A DNA stretch of 64,000 nt from an uncultured Deferribacteraceae bacterium (GCA_947313855.1 CAMZNS010000004.1:6744-70743), one strand, 5' to 3'. Shown: positions 1 through 8,653, counted from the first letter of the stretch. Notes: generated by a model from the letters alone, not told the origin. Made by a program: numbers and translations.

Positions 1-806
1 AGTGTTGGTGTGTTGAATATGGGTTCGAGTATGACATCTTGCATGTAGTCGAGTAGTTGTGAGAATGCGAGTAGGTATTCGGTGTTGTCTAGTCCGAACC
101 CTTTTTCGTTGTTGACGTTGTAGTAGTTGAGGAACCTTGTTCGTAGGTAGTGTGGGTCCACTTTTTTGGTCATGAGTTTGAAGGGTGTGTTGCGAACTAG
201 GCATGATTCGTGGTTGGCGATGACCTCTTTGGCGTTCCATTTTTGTACAATTTCGGTGAGTACTTTTTGTATGTTAGCTGGTGAGTTTGTTTCGGTTGAG
301 CAGGGTAGTTTTTGGAAGAACAGTTCGCCGGTGGCAATATCGGCGATGGCACAGTGGACGAACCCTTTTGTTAGTGCGGCGGATATGAGGAAGTTGTTGT
401 CGAATTCGTGTAGTGATTCGTCTTCCATGATGGTTCCGGGGGTGACAACGCGTGTTACGCCTCGTTTTACGAGTGTTGTGGTTTTTTCCCTGAGGGATGG
501 GTCTTCGAGTTGGTCGCAAATGGCAACTTTTTCGCCGTGTTTGAGCAGTATGGGCACGTATTTGTGGTAAGCGTGGTGTGGGATGCCACACATGGGGATT
601 TCGTTGGGAGTGCCCTTTTGTCTTGCGGTGAGTGTGAGTCCGAGTATTTTGGATGCACGTACAGCGTCGTCGCCAAACATTTCGTAGAAGTCGCCCATGC
701 GAAAAAACAGTATGGAGTCGCCATGGGTTTGTTTTATTTCGTAAAACTGTTTCATCATGGGTGTGTTGGGTGTGTTGGGTGTGTTTTGGCTAATTTTTGT
801 GGACAC
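1..806 (-). CDS. mutS: DNA mismatch repair protein MutS (N-terminal part, cut by window edge)
   Basis: MutS recognises mismatches and starts methyl-independent or MutL-dependent repair in the cytoplasm. The 268 visible residues carry the domain I signature: ILFFRMGDFYEMFGDDA (with the mismatch-wedging F-Y-E), then MCGIPHHA, VAICDQLEDP and VTRVVTPGT, the normal order for the mismatch-recognition domain. The start is a GTG at 804-806 (minus), chosen because GGAGG lies just upstream (815-819). An internal ATG-ATG follows a short NTPNTPNTP triple repeat, so the first 16 residues look like a recent repeat-driven addition. The core, clamp and ATPase domains lie beyond the left edge. Confidence 0.95.
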   Translation of the reverse strand, partial: MSTKISQNTPNTPNTPMMKQFYEIKQTHGDSILFFRMGDFYEMFGDDAVRASKILGLTLTARQKGTPNEIPMCGIPHHAYHKYVPILLKHGEKVAICDQLEDPSLREKTTTLVKRGVTRVVTPGTIMEDESLHEFDNNFLISAALTKGFVHCAIADIATGELFFQKLPCSTETNSPANIQKVLTEIVQKWNAKEVIANHESCLVRNTPFKLMTKKVDPHYLRTRFLNYYNVNNEKGFGLDNTEYLLAFSQLLDYMQDVILEPIFNTPT

Positions 807-853
807 TGCTTTAACCTCCAAAATATTGTTTCGGTTATTTTCGTTGTACTAGT

Positions 854-1744
854 TTAGCATAACGACAGGTAAATCGCCACACCCTTCCCGTCATCTCGAA
901 TATTACTTTCGGTGGAGGTTTTGAATCCTACAACGGGGGTATTGGCGGGGGTATTGGCGGGGGTATTGGTGGTGTTGAGCATGCGTGGGGATACTTCCGA
1001 GTACACAACATGGGCAACGCTATCGGAGCGACCGCTACGACTAGATGCCACAACAAACACGCCGTTACGGAGGCAGCGGGAGATTTGTGGACGAAGTTGG
1101 GCAGGGAATCGGCTGAGGATGCGGGGCTCAGGGATGTTGTGCACGGTAACTCCTGCAAGGCGAAGCTTTTTCATGGTTTGAGCGTTGTTGCGGTTGAGGG
1201 TTTTGGAGGTAGTGTTGCTCAGCAGAAACACCTCCAAAGTATGGGGGTCGCCTGTGCGTGCAGTGTATTGCAGTGCCCCCAACATGATGCTGTCTGGGGT
1301 GCCCACCGACGGGATGCCCCCCGTATTGAACACACTGGCGAATAGCTGAATACGCTGACCACGTTGTTTGGCAGTGTTTGCGTGGAGGCTTATCTGGCGG
1401 ATGACCACAGGGTATATTTGGGGCAAGCTTACGTATGGCTTGGTTGTGCTAGGTGTGGTCGCTGTGGTTGAAAGGTAGGCGTGGTTCACGACGGGGAAGC
1501 CGTTGGAGATAGTTGCGAATGGTTGTGCGTTTGTGTTTTCGGGTGTGTTGGTTGCTAATGTGGCAGCGTTGTGGGATCGCATCAGGGGTAGCAAGAGGTA
1601 GTAAGACAGTAGGGTGCTGAGTAGGAAGAGGGCGATGAATATGGGGAGGGCGAATGTTGAGGCACGCAGGAGGAAGAGGTGTAGCTGAGGTGGTCGTATT
1701 CGATGGTAGTATTGTTTGGCTTGCAAAATGGTACGTTCAAGCAT
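854..1744 (-). CDS. single-pass membrane protein of unknown function
   Basis: I do not recognise this 296-residue protein. It has a basic, aromatic N-terminus, one strong hydrophobic segment at about residues 25-50 (FALPIFIALFLLSTLLSYYLLL), then about 240 residues probably outside the cytoplasm, and ends after a TPANTPANTP repeat. The start is taken as the ATG 12 bases after the engB stop. A longer start at 1786 would overlap engB by 31 bases. It sits between engB and mutS on the same strand and is probably co-transcribed with engB. No catalytic motif is visible. Confidence 0.7.
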   Translation of the reverse strand: MLERTILQAKQYYHRIRPPQLHLFLLRASTFALPIFIALFLLSTLLSYYLLLPLMRSHNAATLATNTPENTNAQPFATISNGFPVVNHAYLSTTATTPSTTKPYVSLPQIYPVVIRQISLHANTAKQRGQRIQLFASVFNTGGIPSVGTPDSIMLGALQYTARTGDPHTLEVFLLSNTTSKTLNRNNAQTMKKLRLAGVTVHNIPEPRILSRFPAQLRPQISRCLRNGVFVVASSRSGRSDSVAHVVYSEVSPRMLNTTNTPANTPANTPVVGFKTSTESNIRDDGKGVAIYLSLC

Positions 1745-1755
1745 GCTTGCCACTC

Positions 1756-2349
1756 TTACCCACTGTTGTTGGAGTCCAAAGCACACCGCTCGCGTATTGC
1801 GTCAAACACTTCGGTAACCCCAACGGACTTGGTTGTGGAGAAGGGTATGATGGTTTTGGCTGAGACACCCATGTCGTTGGCGACAATCTGGATACGTTTC
1901 AGCATCTGGCTACGGGATAGTTTGTCCACCTTGGTGAGCACAAGAATGGGGTGTATGCCGTATTCGTATGCCATTGCGAGCATATTTTTGTCTTGTTGGT
2001 TCGGTTCGCGTCGACAATCGAGTAGTAGCACGAGTGTTGTTAGTGTTTCTCGTCGTTGGAAGTATTCGGCGATCATTGGGTCCCATGTTTTTTTCTGTTC
2101 ACGGCTAACCTTTGCGTAACCGTATCCTGGTAGGTCGGCGAAGATGAATTCGCCGTTGATGTCGAAGAAGTTGATGAGTTGAGTTTTCCCTGGAGTTTGG
2201 GATGTTTTTGCGAGTTTTTTGCGATTGACTAGTTTGTTGAGCATGCTGGATTTGCCCACGTTTGAGCGTCCACAGAATGCGATTTCGGGTAGTGTTGTTT
2301 CGGGGTATCCGCTGTATTTTACGGCAGAGATAATAAATTTTGCGTTCAT
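1756..2349 (-). CDS. engB: ribosome biogenesis GTPase EngB (YsxC/YihA)
   Basis: EngB is a cytoplasmic GTPase needed for large-subunit assembly. At 197 residues it has the usual family length. The G motifs are in order: GRSNVGKSS (G1, about residues 27-35), TPGKTQ (G2), DLPGYGYAKV (G3), TKVDKL (G4) and FSTTKS (G5). The start ATG follows AGGACATCACCC. The gene runs into the unknown membrane protein downstream, with a 12-base gap. Confidence 0.96.
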   Translation of the reverse strand: MNAKFIISAVKYSGYPETTLPEIAFCGRSNVGKSSMLNKLVNRKKLAKTSQTPGKTQLINFFDINGEFIFADLPGYGYAKVSREQKKTWDPMIAEYFQRRETLTTLVLLLDCRREPNQQDKNMLAMAYEYGIHPILVLTKVDKLSRSQMLKRIQIVANDMGVSAKTIIPFSTTKSVGVTEVFDAIRERCALDSNNSG

Positions 2350-2406
2350 GGGTGATGTCCTACTTAGGTTTTCCCTAGGGTTGGTTTGTGTTGCTGTGTT
2401 GCTGTG

Positions 2407-3258
2407 TTATGTGTTTAGTCCGATGGTTTGTAGAATGGCGTTTTGGATGCTGGTGGTGTCCACGGGGAACCCTGCTGCTTGTGGGTGTCCACCGCCACCA
2501 TTGCGTTTGGCAATATGCAGTATGCTCATTTCGGAGGTGCTACGCAGGGACGCACGACCTTTTGCCATGTTGATGATGACAACGTAGTTGCAACTGGGTG
2601 TTTCGACTAGGACTCTGTTCCCTATTTCGGATGAGTAGCGTTCGGCAAAGAGCAGTGCGAATGTGTATCCGTCGGGGTCGGTGGCTATCTGCACGGTGTC
2701 CATTGCGGATTGGAGGTATGATTCCATCCGTTCCTCTTCTGTTTGGATAATATCCTCTTCGGTACTGCTAAACCCTTGGAAAGCTTTGCTTGCGAGTAGG
2801 TCGAACATGCGATTGATGCCGACAACGTTGAGTAGGAAGTTCATCTTTAGTGATTCGTCGTGTTTGAGTATCCACAGGTCGTAGTCGTTGATTAGTTCGA
2901 CCATGTATTCGTACTGTTCGATGTTGTGTCCTTGTGCTAGTAGCCATTGGAACATTAGTTTGGTTGCAGAGACGGTATTGTCGTAGACGATTTCGTGGAA
3001 GTCGCCCACGTATTGCTGTGTGGTAGCGTGGTGGTCGACAACGGTGCACTGTGTTTCGGCACAGACAATGGCTAACACATTGGCACTTGGCACGATGTCT
3101 GAGATGATAACACGTTGGTAGTTTTCGTAGTTGTCCATTACGACTTGGTCGATGTTGTTGTGGTTTGTGTGAATGATGTCCACACTGCCGAGAGCTGCTT
3201 TGGTGAGGATGGTGCATCCGATTCCGTCTAGGTCGTTGTGTGAGATGTGTAGAGTCAT
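2407..3258 (-). CDS. DHH-family phosphoesterase (NrnA/oligoribonuclease-like)
   Basis: DHH phosphoesterases use two metal ions to hydrolyse phosphoesters such as short RNA, pAp or cyclic dinucleotide products. The 283 residues show HNDLDGIG (motif I, D-x-D-G), SDIVPS (motif II), the name-giving VDHHAT (motif III), NDYD, and the C-terminal DHHA1 signature GGGHPQAAGF. GAGGGGAAC precedes the ATG. It has no CBS or GGDEF domain, so it resembles the compact nanoRNase group rather than GdpP. The exact substrate cannot be read from sequence. Confidence 0.88.
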   Translation of the reverse strand: MTLHISHNDLDGIGCTILTKAALGSVDIIHTNHNNIDQVVMDNYENYQRVIISDIVPSANVLAIVCAETQCTVVDHHATTQQYVGDFHEIVYDNTVSATKLMFQWLLAQGHNIEQYEYMVELINDYDLWILKHDESLKMNFLLNVVGINRMFDLLASKAFQGFSSTEEDIIQTEEERMESYLQSAMDTVQIATDPDGYTFALLFAERYSSEIGNRVLVETPSCNYVVIINMAKGRASLRSTSEMSILHIAKRNGGGGHPQAAGFPVDTTSIQNAILQTIGLNT

Positions 3259-3346
3259 GTTCCCCTCAGTGTTGTTGGTGTGCGTTGGTGTGTGCGTTGG
3301 TGTGTGTGGGTGGATATTGATGCGTGCGTTGGTGTGTTGGTGTGTG

Positions 3347-4279
3347 TTAGGTTTTGCAGGCTACTCCTGCTTTGTTGAGTAGTTCGAGGTAGAGTCCTGT
3401 GTAGGCGAAGCATGTGTTGGGGAATTTTTGTCGTATGTTCCTCAAGACGGCGTCGAGGAATTTGTCGTTGTAGAGGTGGTGGTGGTGTGAGAGTATTAGG
3501 TATTTGACACCTGCTGCTTTGGCGATATCCACGGCGTGTTCGTGTGTGGAGTGTCCCCAGCCGATGTAGTTTGCGATGTAGTCGTCTTGTGTGTAAGAGC
3601 TGTCGTAGATGAGGAAGTCGGCGTTTTGTGCGAATTCGATGAGGGCGGCGTCTTGTTGTAGGTTGTGTTCGTAGTCGCCTGTGAAGCAGTGTGATCCTAC
3701 CCCTTCGATATTGAGTCGGTACATGACACAACCACCGGGGTGATTCCCTTTTCGTGTGAGTACGTCCACTTCGTTTATGGGGAATCGGTACACGCTACCA
3801 TCTTCAGGTATGTCGATGTTGTGGAACACTATTTTGGAGGAGAAGGCGTCTTGCACAACAGGGAAGTAGGGTGTTGCGAGGAATGGTGAGATCATTTCGG
3901 CGAAGGAGTCGAAGCCGTAGTATGATGGTACGTAGAGGTGTATGGTGGTATGGTTGCTGTAGAAGATGGGCAGGTAGAGTAGTCCTAGTATGTGGTCGAG
4001 GTGCATGTGTGTGAAGAGCATGTGCACGGTGTTGTATTTGGAGAAGTCATGGTGCAGTACGCCTGTTCCGGCATCGATGGCGATACAAACAGTGGGATCG
4101 TTTGTGTCCATGACAAAGCTAGTTGTTGCACCGCCGAACTTGGTGAACTGCTCCCCTGAGACAACGGTTGAACCGCGGGCACCGAGTATGCCAAGGGCGT
4201 GGATAGGCAAGGTTCGCCCCCCCTCTTCATCGTTTCCGAAGGGGTAGTAAGGGCTTAATATTTTAGAACTGTTTAGCAT
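3347..4279 (-). CDS. metallo-beta-lactamase-fold hydrolase
   Basis: This 310-residue cytoplasmic protein has an MBL fold: a GARGS opening strand, the metal motif THMHLDH (H-x-H-x-D-H), a metal-bridging Asp in FTGDYEHN and a final His in LILSHHHH. The layout resembles the PhnP/RNase Z-like branch (phosphodiester or cyclic phosphate hydrolases), but there is no exosite arm to identify a tRNase Z. GGGGAGAGTCAC precedes the start. It is the first gene of the minus-strand run down to mutS, and its upstream region holds a 17-base tandem duplication. Confidence 0.85.
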   Translation of the reverse strand: MLNSSKILSPYYPFGNDEEGGRTLPIHALGILGARGSTVVSGEQFTKFGGATTSFVMDTNDPTVCIAIDAGTGVLHHDFSKYNTVHMLFTHMHLDHILGLLYLPIFYSNHTTIHLYVPSYYGFDSFAEMISPFLATPYFPVVQDAFSSKIVFHNIDIPEDGSVYRFPINEVDVLTRKGNHPGGCVMYRLNIEGVGSHCFTGDYEHNLQQDAALIEFAQNADFLIYDSSYTQDDYIANYIGWGHSTHEHAVDIAKAAGVKYLILSHHHHLYNDKFLDAVLRNIRQKFPNTCFAYTGLYLELLNKAGVACKT

Positions 4280-4297
4280 GTGACTCTCCCCTAGCAG

Positions 4298-4331
4298 TGA
4301 AGTGGCAATATCAATGAAGTGGCAATATCAA
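4298..4331. repeat. 17-bp tandem duplication upstream of the MBL gene
   Basis: TGAAGTGGCAATATCAA occurs twice head to tail (4298-4314 and 4315-4331), in the divergent region between the MBL hydrolase and the HNH gene. It starts about 20 bases upstream of the MBL start codon, so it lies where a leader or promoter should be. The rest of 4332-4520 is AT-rich with no other feature I can support. Confidence 0.8.
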
Positions 4332-4520
4332 TGGCAAGATAGCACACTACATATTAAATATACTTTTAACACAATAAGATATAAATTTCAACCAACTATT
4401 AAAGTGTCGCAAGTCAAGTGGTGGGAAAAAACTTGCAAACGTAGCCCCTTTCAAGCAGAATTGTAGGCAAAGTTGGGCGATGATCAAAGTGGTGACGACT
4501 AATTATTACGGGTATGTTAA

Positions 4521-4790
4521 ATGGATTTTTATGCAGAAAGCAACAGCAATGTTAAAAAAGAACGGGCACAGGCGAGGCGAATGAGAAAAACGCAGTGGTG
4601 GCTAACACTCGCAAACAGAGGCGTGTGCCACTACTGCAACACGAAGGTTGGCAAGGAAAATATTACCATGGATCACGTTGTGCCCCTATCCCGTGGGGGG
4701 AAGTCCACCAAAGGGAACATTGTGCCGTCGTGCAAGGAGTGCAACAATCAGAAAAAATCGGGCACACCCGTAGACAGTATTCTCGACTAG
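4521..4790 (+). CDS. small HNH endonuclease-domain protein
   Basis: This 89-residue protein is little more than an HNH nuclease domain. It has a basic N-terminus, a zinc CxxC pair (CHYC), the catalytic stretch MDHVVPLSRGGKST, the conserved Asn in KGNIVPS, and a second CxxC-N (CKECNN). Stand-alone HNH proteins of this size occur in mobile elements, phages and as solitary chromosomal genes of unknown role. No phage, intein, intron or restriction partner is visible beside it. There is no convincing Shine-Dalgarno sequence before the ATG. Confidence 0.85.
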   Translation: MDFYAESNSNVKKERAQARRMRKTQWWLTLANRGVCHYCNTKVGKENITMDHVVPLSRGGKSTKGNIVPSCKECNNQKKSGTPVDSILD

Positions 4791-4797
4791 GTGGTGC

Positions 4798-5179
4798 TCG
4801 CGTCGCAGGGAACACCCTCGCCACAGGGAACACCCTCGCCAAGGTGACGAATATTTTGCCCCCATGGCACAAATGACTTGACACATCGGTGCAAATAAGG
4901 TAACGTGGTGGTTCTGATACATGCACATATGCATAACCATATGTAAAACACACGTCTTCCCCCTATTCGCTATTTCGTCGTGCGTAGCCACAGCGTGCCC
5001 AATGGTAACGGTGCTCGAAACGGTACACCAAGAGCATGCCAAACGGCTAACTAAGTTGCGACACTCTAGCGGATCTGACCAAATACCGGTGGTCGTGGTA
5101 GCTCGCTTAACACAACAAGCTTGCTGCTCCCCGTATTGCGAAGACGGAGGTTTAACAAATTTTTTAAGGGGGTATAACT
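4798..5179. other. non-coding region and probable long leader upstream of rpsB-tsf
   Basis: This gap of nearly 390 bases holds a small tandem duplication (CAGGGAACACCCTCGCCA, twice, 4807-4842), a possible sigma-70 promoter (TTGACA at 4878-4883, 17-base spacer, weak -10 TAACGT at 4901-4906), and an inverted repeat ACATATG-N6-CATATGT (4925-4944). Several weak stem-loops follow, such as GTGCTC pairing with GAGCAT around 5010-5037. If the promoter is real, the mRNA leader is about 265 bases. That would leave room for the autoregulatory leader that many rpsB genes have, but I cannot match it to a known RNA family. Confidence 0.4.
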
Positions 5180-7072
5180 ATGTCACACGTATCAATGAAG
5201 AACCTACTCGAAGCCGGTGTCCATTTCGGACACCAAACACGCCGCTGGAACCCAAAAATGTCCAAATACATTTACGGCTCACGTAACGGCATTCACATTC
5301 TCGACTTGCAAAAATCCTTGCGACTCTTCAACAAAACATACGACTATGTTGCACAAGAAGCATCACAAGGGAAAGTATTCCTGTTCGTCGGTACAAAAAA
5401 ACAGGCACGTGACTCTGTTCGCGACGCTGCCAACAATTGCGGTCAGTACTACATCAACCACCGCTGGCTAGGCGGACTGCTAACCAACTTCAACACAATC
5501 AAAACACGCATCGTTCGCCTGAAAGAACTCACCGAACTACTCTCAAGCGACACAGCCGAACTCTACACCAAAAAAGAACTAGCCAACCTAAAAAGGGAAC
5601 ACGACAAACTCGAACGTAACCTTGGCGGTATCAAAGATATGCCACGTATCCCAGATGTCATATTTGTCCTAGACATCAACATCGAACACAACGCCATCGC
5701 CGAATGTCGCAAACTAGGCATACCCATCGTTGCCCTTGTTGACACAAACTGCGACCCCGAACTTGTAGACTACCCTATCCCCGGAAACGACGACGCTATT
5801 CGTGCCTGCAAACTCTTTGTCGACAAACTATCCGAAGCTATCCTTGTCGGCTTCCAAGACCTAGTGGACAGAGCCGAACGGGAAGACGCTGAAGCTGCCG
5901 CAGCCGCTGGTGTGGCTCTGGAAGGGGCTAGCACCGCTGGTGAAGCTGTCGATACCTCCGCTCCTGCCACCAATGCTGATACGGCAAACACTACCCCCGA
6001 ACCTGTAAAGGTTGATGCAGCAAAACTTGCAGCAAGCATGGTGTCCTCTCGCGATAGTGAAGATGCTGCCTTGGACAGCGTTGTGAAGAAAACATCACAG
6101 CTCAAAACCGCTCCCACAACAGCACCTGCACCTGCTCCCACAACAGCAACAGCACCTGCACCTGCTCCCACAACAAAAAAACCTAGCTCTGCCGCAATGG
6201 TAAAAGAGTTACGCGAACGTACTGGTGCAGGTATGCTCGACTGCAAGAAGGCTCTGGAAGAGTGTGGTGGTGACATTGAGAAGTCCATCGATTACTTGCG
6301 TGAAAAAGGCTTGTCCGATGCTGCGAAGAAAGCTGGACGTATTGCTGCTGACGGACTTGTTGTTGCTGTGCAAAACGATGCCAACACAATGGCAACACTC
6401 ATCGAGCTCAACTGCGAAACCGACTTTGTTGCAAAAAATGAAGGGTTCCAAAAGGTTGCCGATAATGTTGCTGGCGAGCTCCTCAATATTCAAGGTGCTG
6501 ACGCAATGAGCGTTGAAGACTACCTGACAAAACCTCTACCATCTGCTGGTACGTCTGTGGGCGAATACATCGCGAATCAGGTATCGGTCATCGGTGAAAA
6601 TATTCAGCTGAGAAGGTTCTCGGTGTACAGCACTGAGGCAAATTCTGCCATCGGTTCGTATATTCATGGTGGTGGTAAGGTTGGTGTTTTGGTTGAGCTT
6701 AAGACCGATTCAGCCGATGCTGTGGCTAAGGTTGGTGATCTCTCCAAAAAGCTTGCCATGCATATTTGTGCTTCTAACCCCACAATTATCTCTGCTGAGC
6801 ATGCTGATGCGAGTGTTCTTGCTTTTGTCAAGAAAGAGGCTGAGCTTTCAGATATGAAAGAGTCTAAGGTGTTGTCCAATATTTCACTTTTGTCTCAATC
6901 GTTTGTGGTTTCGCCATCCGATACTGTTGAAAAGTATTTGCAGAAAGAGGGTGAGTCTCTTGGTTGCAAGATTGAGGTATCTCGTTTTGTTCGTTATGAG
7001 CTTGGCGAGGGTATTGAGAAGAAGGTTGAGGATTTTGCGAAAGAGGTTCAGGAGCAGTTGCGTAAGAAGTAG
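5180..7072 (+). CDS. rpsB-tsf: fused 30S ribosomal protein S2 / elongation factor Ts
   Basis: A single 630-residue frame encodes two translation proteins that are normally separate. Residues 1 to about 235 are a complete S2 (MSHVSMKNLLEAGVHFGHQTRRWNPKM, KLGIPIVALVDTNCDP, YPIPGNDDA). Residues about 236-339 are a low-complexity acidic, Ala/Pro/Thr linker with TAPAPAPTT repeats. Residues 340-630 are a complete EF-Ts (VKELRERTGAGMLDCKKAL with the tandem UBA-like N-terminus; LNCETDFVA in the core). AAGGGGG precedes the start. Met340 has no Shine-Dalgarno sequence just upstream, so separate EF-Ts initiation is not favoured. Proteolytic separation in the linker is possible. A strong terminator follows. 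Confidence 0.95.
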   Translation: MSHVSMKNLLEAGVHFGHQTRRWNPKMSKYIYGSRNGIHILDLQKSLRLFNKTYDYVAQEASQGKVFLFVGTKKQARDSVRDAANNCGQYYINHRWLGGLLTNFNTIKTRIVRLKELTELLSSDTAELYTKKELANLKREHDKLERNLGGIKDMPRIPDVIFVLDINIEHNAIAECRKLGIPIVALVDTNCDPELVDYPIPGNDDAIRACKLFVDKLSEAILVGFQDLVDRAEREDAEAAAAAGVALEGASTAGEAVDTSAPATNADTANTTPEPVKVDAAKLAASMVSSRDSEDAALDSVVKKTSQLKTAPTTAPAPAPTTATAPAPAPTTKKPSSAAMVKELRERTGAGMLDCKKALEECGGDIEKSIDYLREKGLSDAAKKAGRIAADGLVVAVQNDANTMATLIELNCETDFVAKNEGFQKVADNVAGELLNIQGADAMSVEDYLTKPLPSAGTSVGEYIANQVSVIGENIQLRRFSVYSTEANSAIGSYIHGGGKVGVLVELKTDSADAVAKVGDLSKKLAMHICASNPTIISAEHADASVLAFVKKEAELSDMKESKVLSNISLLSQSFVVSPSDTVEKYLQKEGESLGCKIEVSRFVRYELGEGIEKKVEDFAKEVQEQLRKK

Positions 7073-7115
7073 TTTACTGCTTTGTATGCGACCCCTATTT
7101 TTGTTCTAGGTTATG

Positions 7116-7153
7116 CCCCTTCAGGTTGTGTCCTGAAGGGGTTTTGTGTTTTT
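7116..7153 (+). terminator. rho-independent terminator of rpsB-tsf
   Basis: A perfect 10-bp stem (CCCCTTCAGG / CCTGAAGGGG) with a 6-base loop is followed by TTTTGTGTTTTT. It lies 44 bases after the stop codon. Confidence 0.93.
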
Positions 7154-7210
7154 GGTTGAGAAACTACGGTTGATGCGGTTGCGGTGCAGTTGTGTTGGAG
7201 TTATATTTTC

Positions 7211-7303
7211 GAGTTAGGTTTGCGGATGACACATATTTGTTTAGTTTTGTTGTGTAACTGTGTTAGAGTTAGGTTTGAGGCTTGCACGTATTTGTTTAGT
7301 TTT
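7211..7303. promoter_or_regulatory. pair of 38-bp direct repeats upstream of the MFS gene
   Basis: Positions 7211-7248 and 7266-7303 are near-identical 38-base copies (33 of 38 match by eye). They share GAGTTAGGTTTG at the left end and TATTTGTTTAGTTTT at the right end, with centres 55 bases apart. They end 12 bases before the MFS start. The spacing, about five helical turns, and the position suggest paired operator or activator sites, but no regulator is identified. Confidence 0.6.
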
Positions 7304-7315
7304 TGAGGTATAATT

Positions 7316-8515
7316 ATGTTAGAGATGTCAAAGGTACAGAAGCGTACGATTATTGCGATTTTGGCGTTGATAAATATTATTGCTATCGTTGATTTTATGA
7401 TTATGATCCCCATGGCTCCGTTTTTGATTGAGGGTTTTGGTGCGACAACGTCTACGTATGCTTATGTTTTGTCGTCTTACTCCATATCGGCAGGCGTATC
7501 GGGTTTTTTGTGGTTGAACGTTGTTAACCGTGTTAATTACAAGTGGATGCTTGTTTTGTTGTTGTCTGGTTTGGGTTTGGGTACCTTGCTTTGCGGTTTT
7601 GCTCCAAATATGACTTGGTTGATGGTTGCCCGTTCGATAGCTGGTGCTTTTGCTGGTACGATTGGTGGTTTTAGTTTTGCTGTTTTGGCATTTTTGTTTC
7701 CGCCGTCGGAGCGTGGTCGTGCTGGTGCATTTTTGGCATGGGGTTATCCCATAGCGTTCATGGCTGGCATCCCTTTTAGTTTGTATCTTGTTACTGTTAT
7801 CGATTGGCGTGCACCGTTCCATCTTCTTGCATTTTTGTGTCTTCCAGTGTTGGTTGTGATATTGCGTTATTTTCCGTCGATGCCAGTTGATAGTTCTTGG
7901 AGTTTGCCGTATTTTTCGACTCTTCGCAGTGTTTTCGGTCGACCTACCAACATCCTTGCGATGGCGACTAATATTACTCTTATTTTGAGTACGGCCACAG
8001 TTATGCCCTACTTGATTATTTATATGACGGCGAATCATGGTTATCCTAAGGAGGGTATTTTCCTTGTTTACATGCTTAGTGGTGCGGTTACGATTGTGAC
8101 GTCAGTGATAGTTGGTCGTTTGTCAGACAGTGTTGGTAAGGTACGCATGTATCGCATTATGAGTGTGTTGCAGATTGTGAATATTGTAAACGTTACGACT
8201 TTGATATTGTGGGATGCTAATATTTACTTTTTGCTATCAGCGGTGATATTTATTGTTATTTCGTCGAGTCGTTTTGTTCCTGCCAGTGTTTTGGTTACGG
8301 GTGCTGTGCCCTCTTCGATACGTGCTCCGTTCATGAGTGTAAATTCTAGTATGACGCACCTATTTTTCGGCATTAGTGCAAACATTGCGGGTTTCCTTTC
8401 TGGTGCTCAGGTTGGCACGGACACGTTGCAGACGTACTATTACAACGGGATATTTGCGACGGTGGCACTCCTGCTCTCCATTTACATAGTTGGTTTTTTG
8501 CGTAAGGAGTATTAA
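7316..8515 (+). CDS. major facilitator superfamily transporter
   Basis: This 399-residue inner-membrane protein has about 12 hydrophobic segments in the MFS pattern. It opens with AILALINIIAIVDFMIMIPMAP, typical of the drug:H+ antiporter-1 group (arabinose-efflux-like, AraJ/YdhP), and has FPPSERGRAGAFLAWG in the loop 4/5 region. The substrate cannot be inferred. GAGG lies 7 bases before the ATG. The coding strand is strongly G+T-rich, unlike the genes on either side. It stands alone between the rpsB-tsf terminator and the next promoter. Confidence 0.88.
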   Translation: MLEMSKVQKRTIIAILALINIIAIVDFMIMIPMAPFLIEGFGATTSTYAYVLSSYSISAGVSGFLWLNVVNRVNYKWMLVLLLSGLGLGTLLCGFAPNMTWLMVARSIAGAFAGTIGGFSFAVLAFLFPPSERGRAGAFLAWGYPIAFMAGIPFSLYLVTVIDWRAPFHLLAFLCLPVLVVILRYFPSMPVDSSWSLPYFSTLRSVFGRPTNILAMATNITLILSTATVMPYLIIYMTANHGYPKEGIFLVYMLSGAVTIVTSVIVGRLSDSVGKVRMYRIMSVLQIVNIVNVTTLILWDANIYFLLSAVIFIVISSSRFVPASVLVTGAVPSSIRAPFMSVNSSMTHLFFGISANIAGFLSGAQVGTDTLQTYYYNGIFATVALLLSIYIVGFLRKEY

Positions 8516-8554
8516 TATTCTTGCGATTTTGCTGTTATTTGTAGCGATAGGATA

Positions 8555-8582
8555 TTGAATATGAATCTATTTTGGGTATAAT
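8555..8582 (+). promoter_or_regulatory. sigma-70 type promoter for the beta-lactamase-family gene
   Basis: TTGAAT (8555-8560), a 16-base spacer and a perfect TATAAT (8577-8582) lie 72 bases before the chosen start codon. Confidence 0.65.
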
Positions 8583-8653
8583 AATTGGAAATACTAAAAA
8601 CGCTCGCACCATAACTAGCAAGATGTTGTATCGGGTGCAAGGGGATGGTTTTC

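Noticed and set aside
6197-7072. Separate tsf gene starting at the internal Met340
   Set aside because: There is no Shine-Dalgarno sequence before this ATG and the frame is continuous with S2, so a fused product is the simpler reading. An unmarked internal start cannot be fully excluded.
7308-7313. TATAAT just before the MFS start codon as a promoter
   Set aside because: It lies 2 bases before the ATG. Transcription from it would start inside the gene, and GAGG in front of it makes a good ribosome binding site, so the position is more likely translational.
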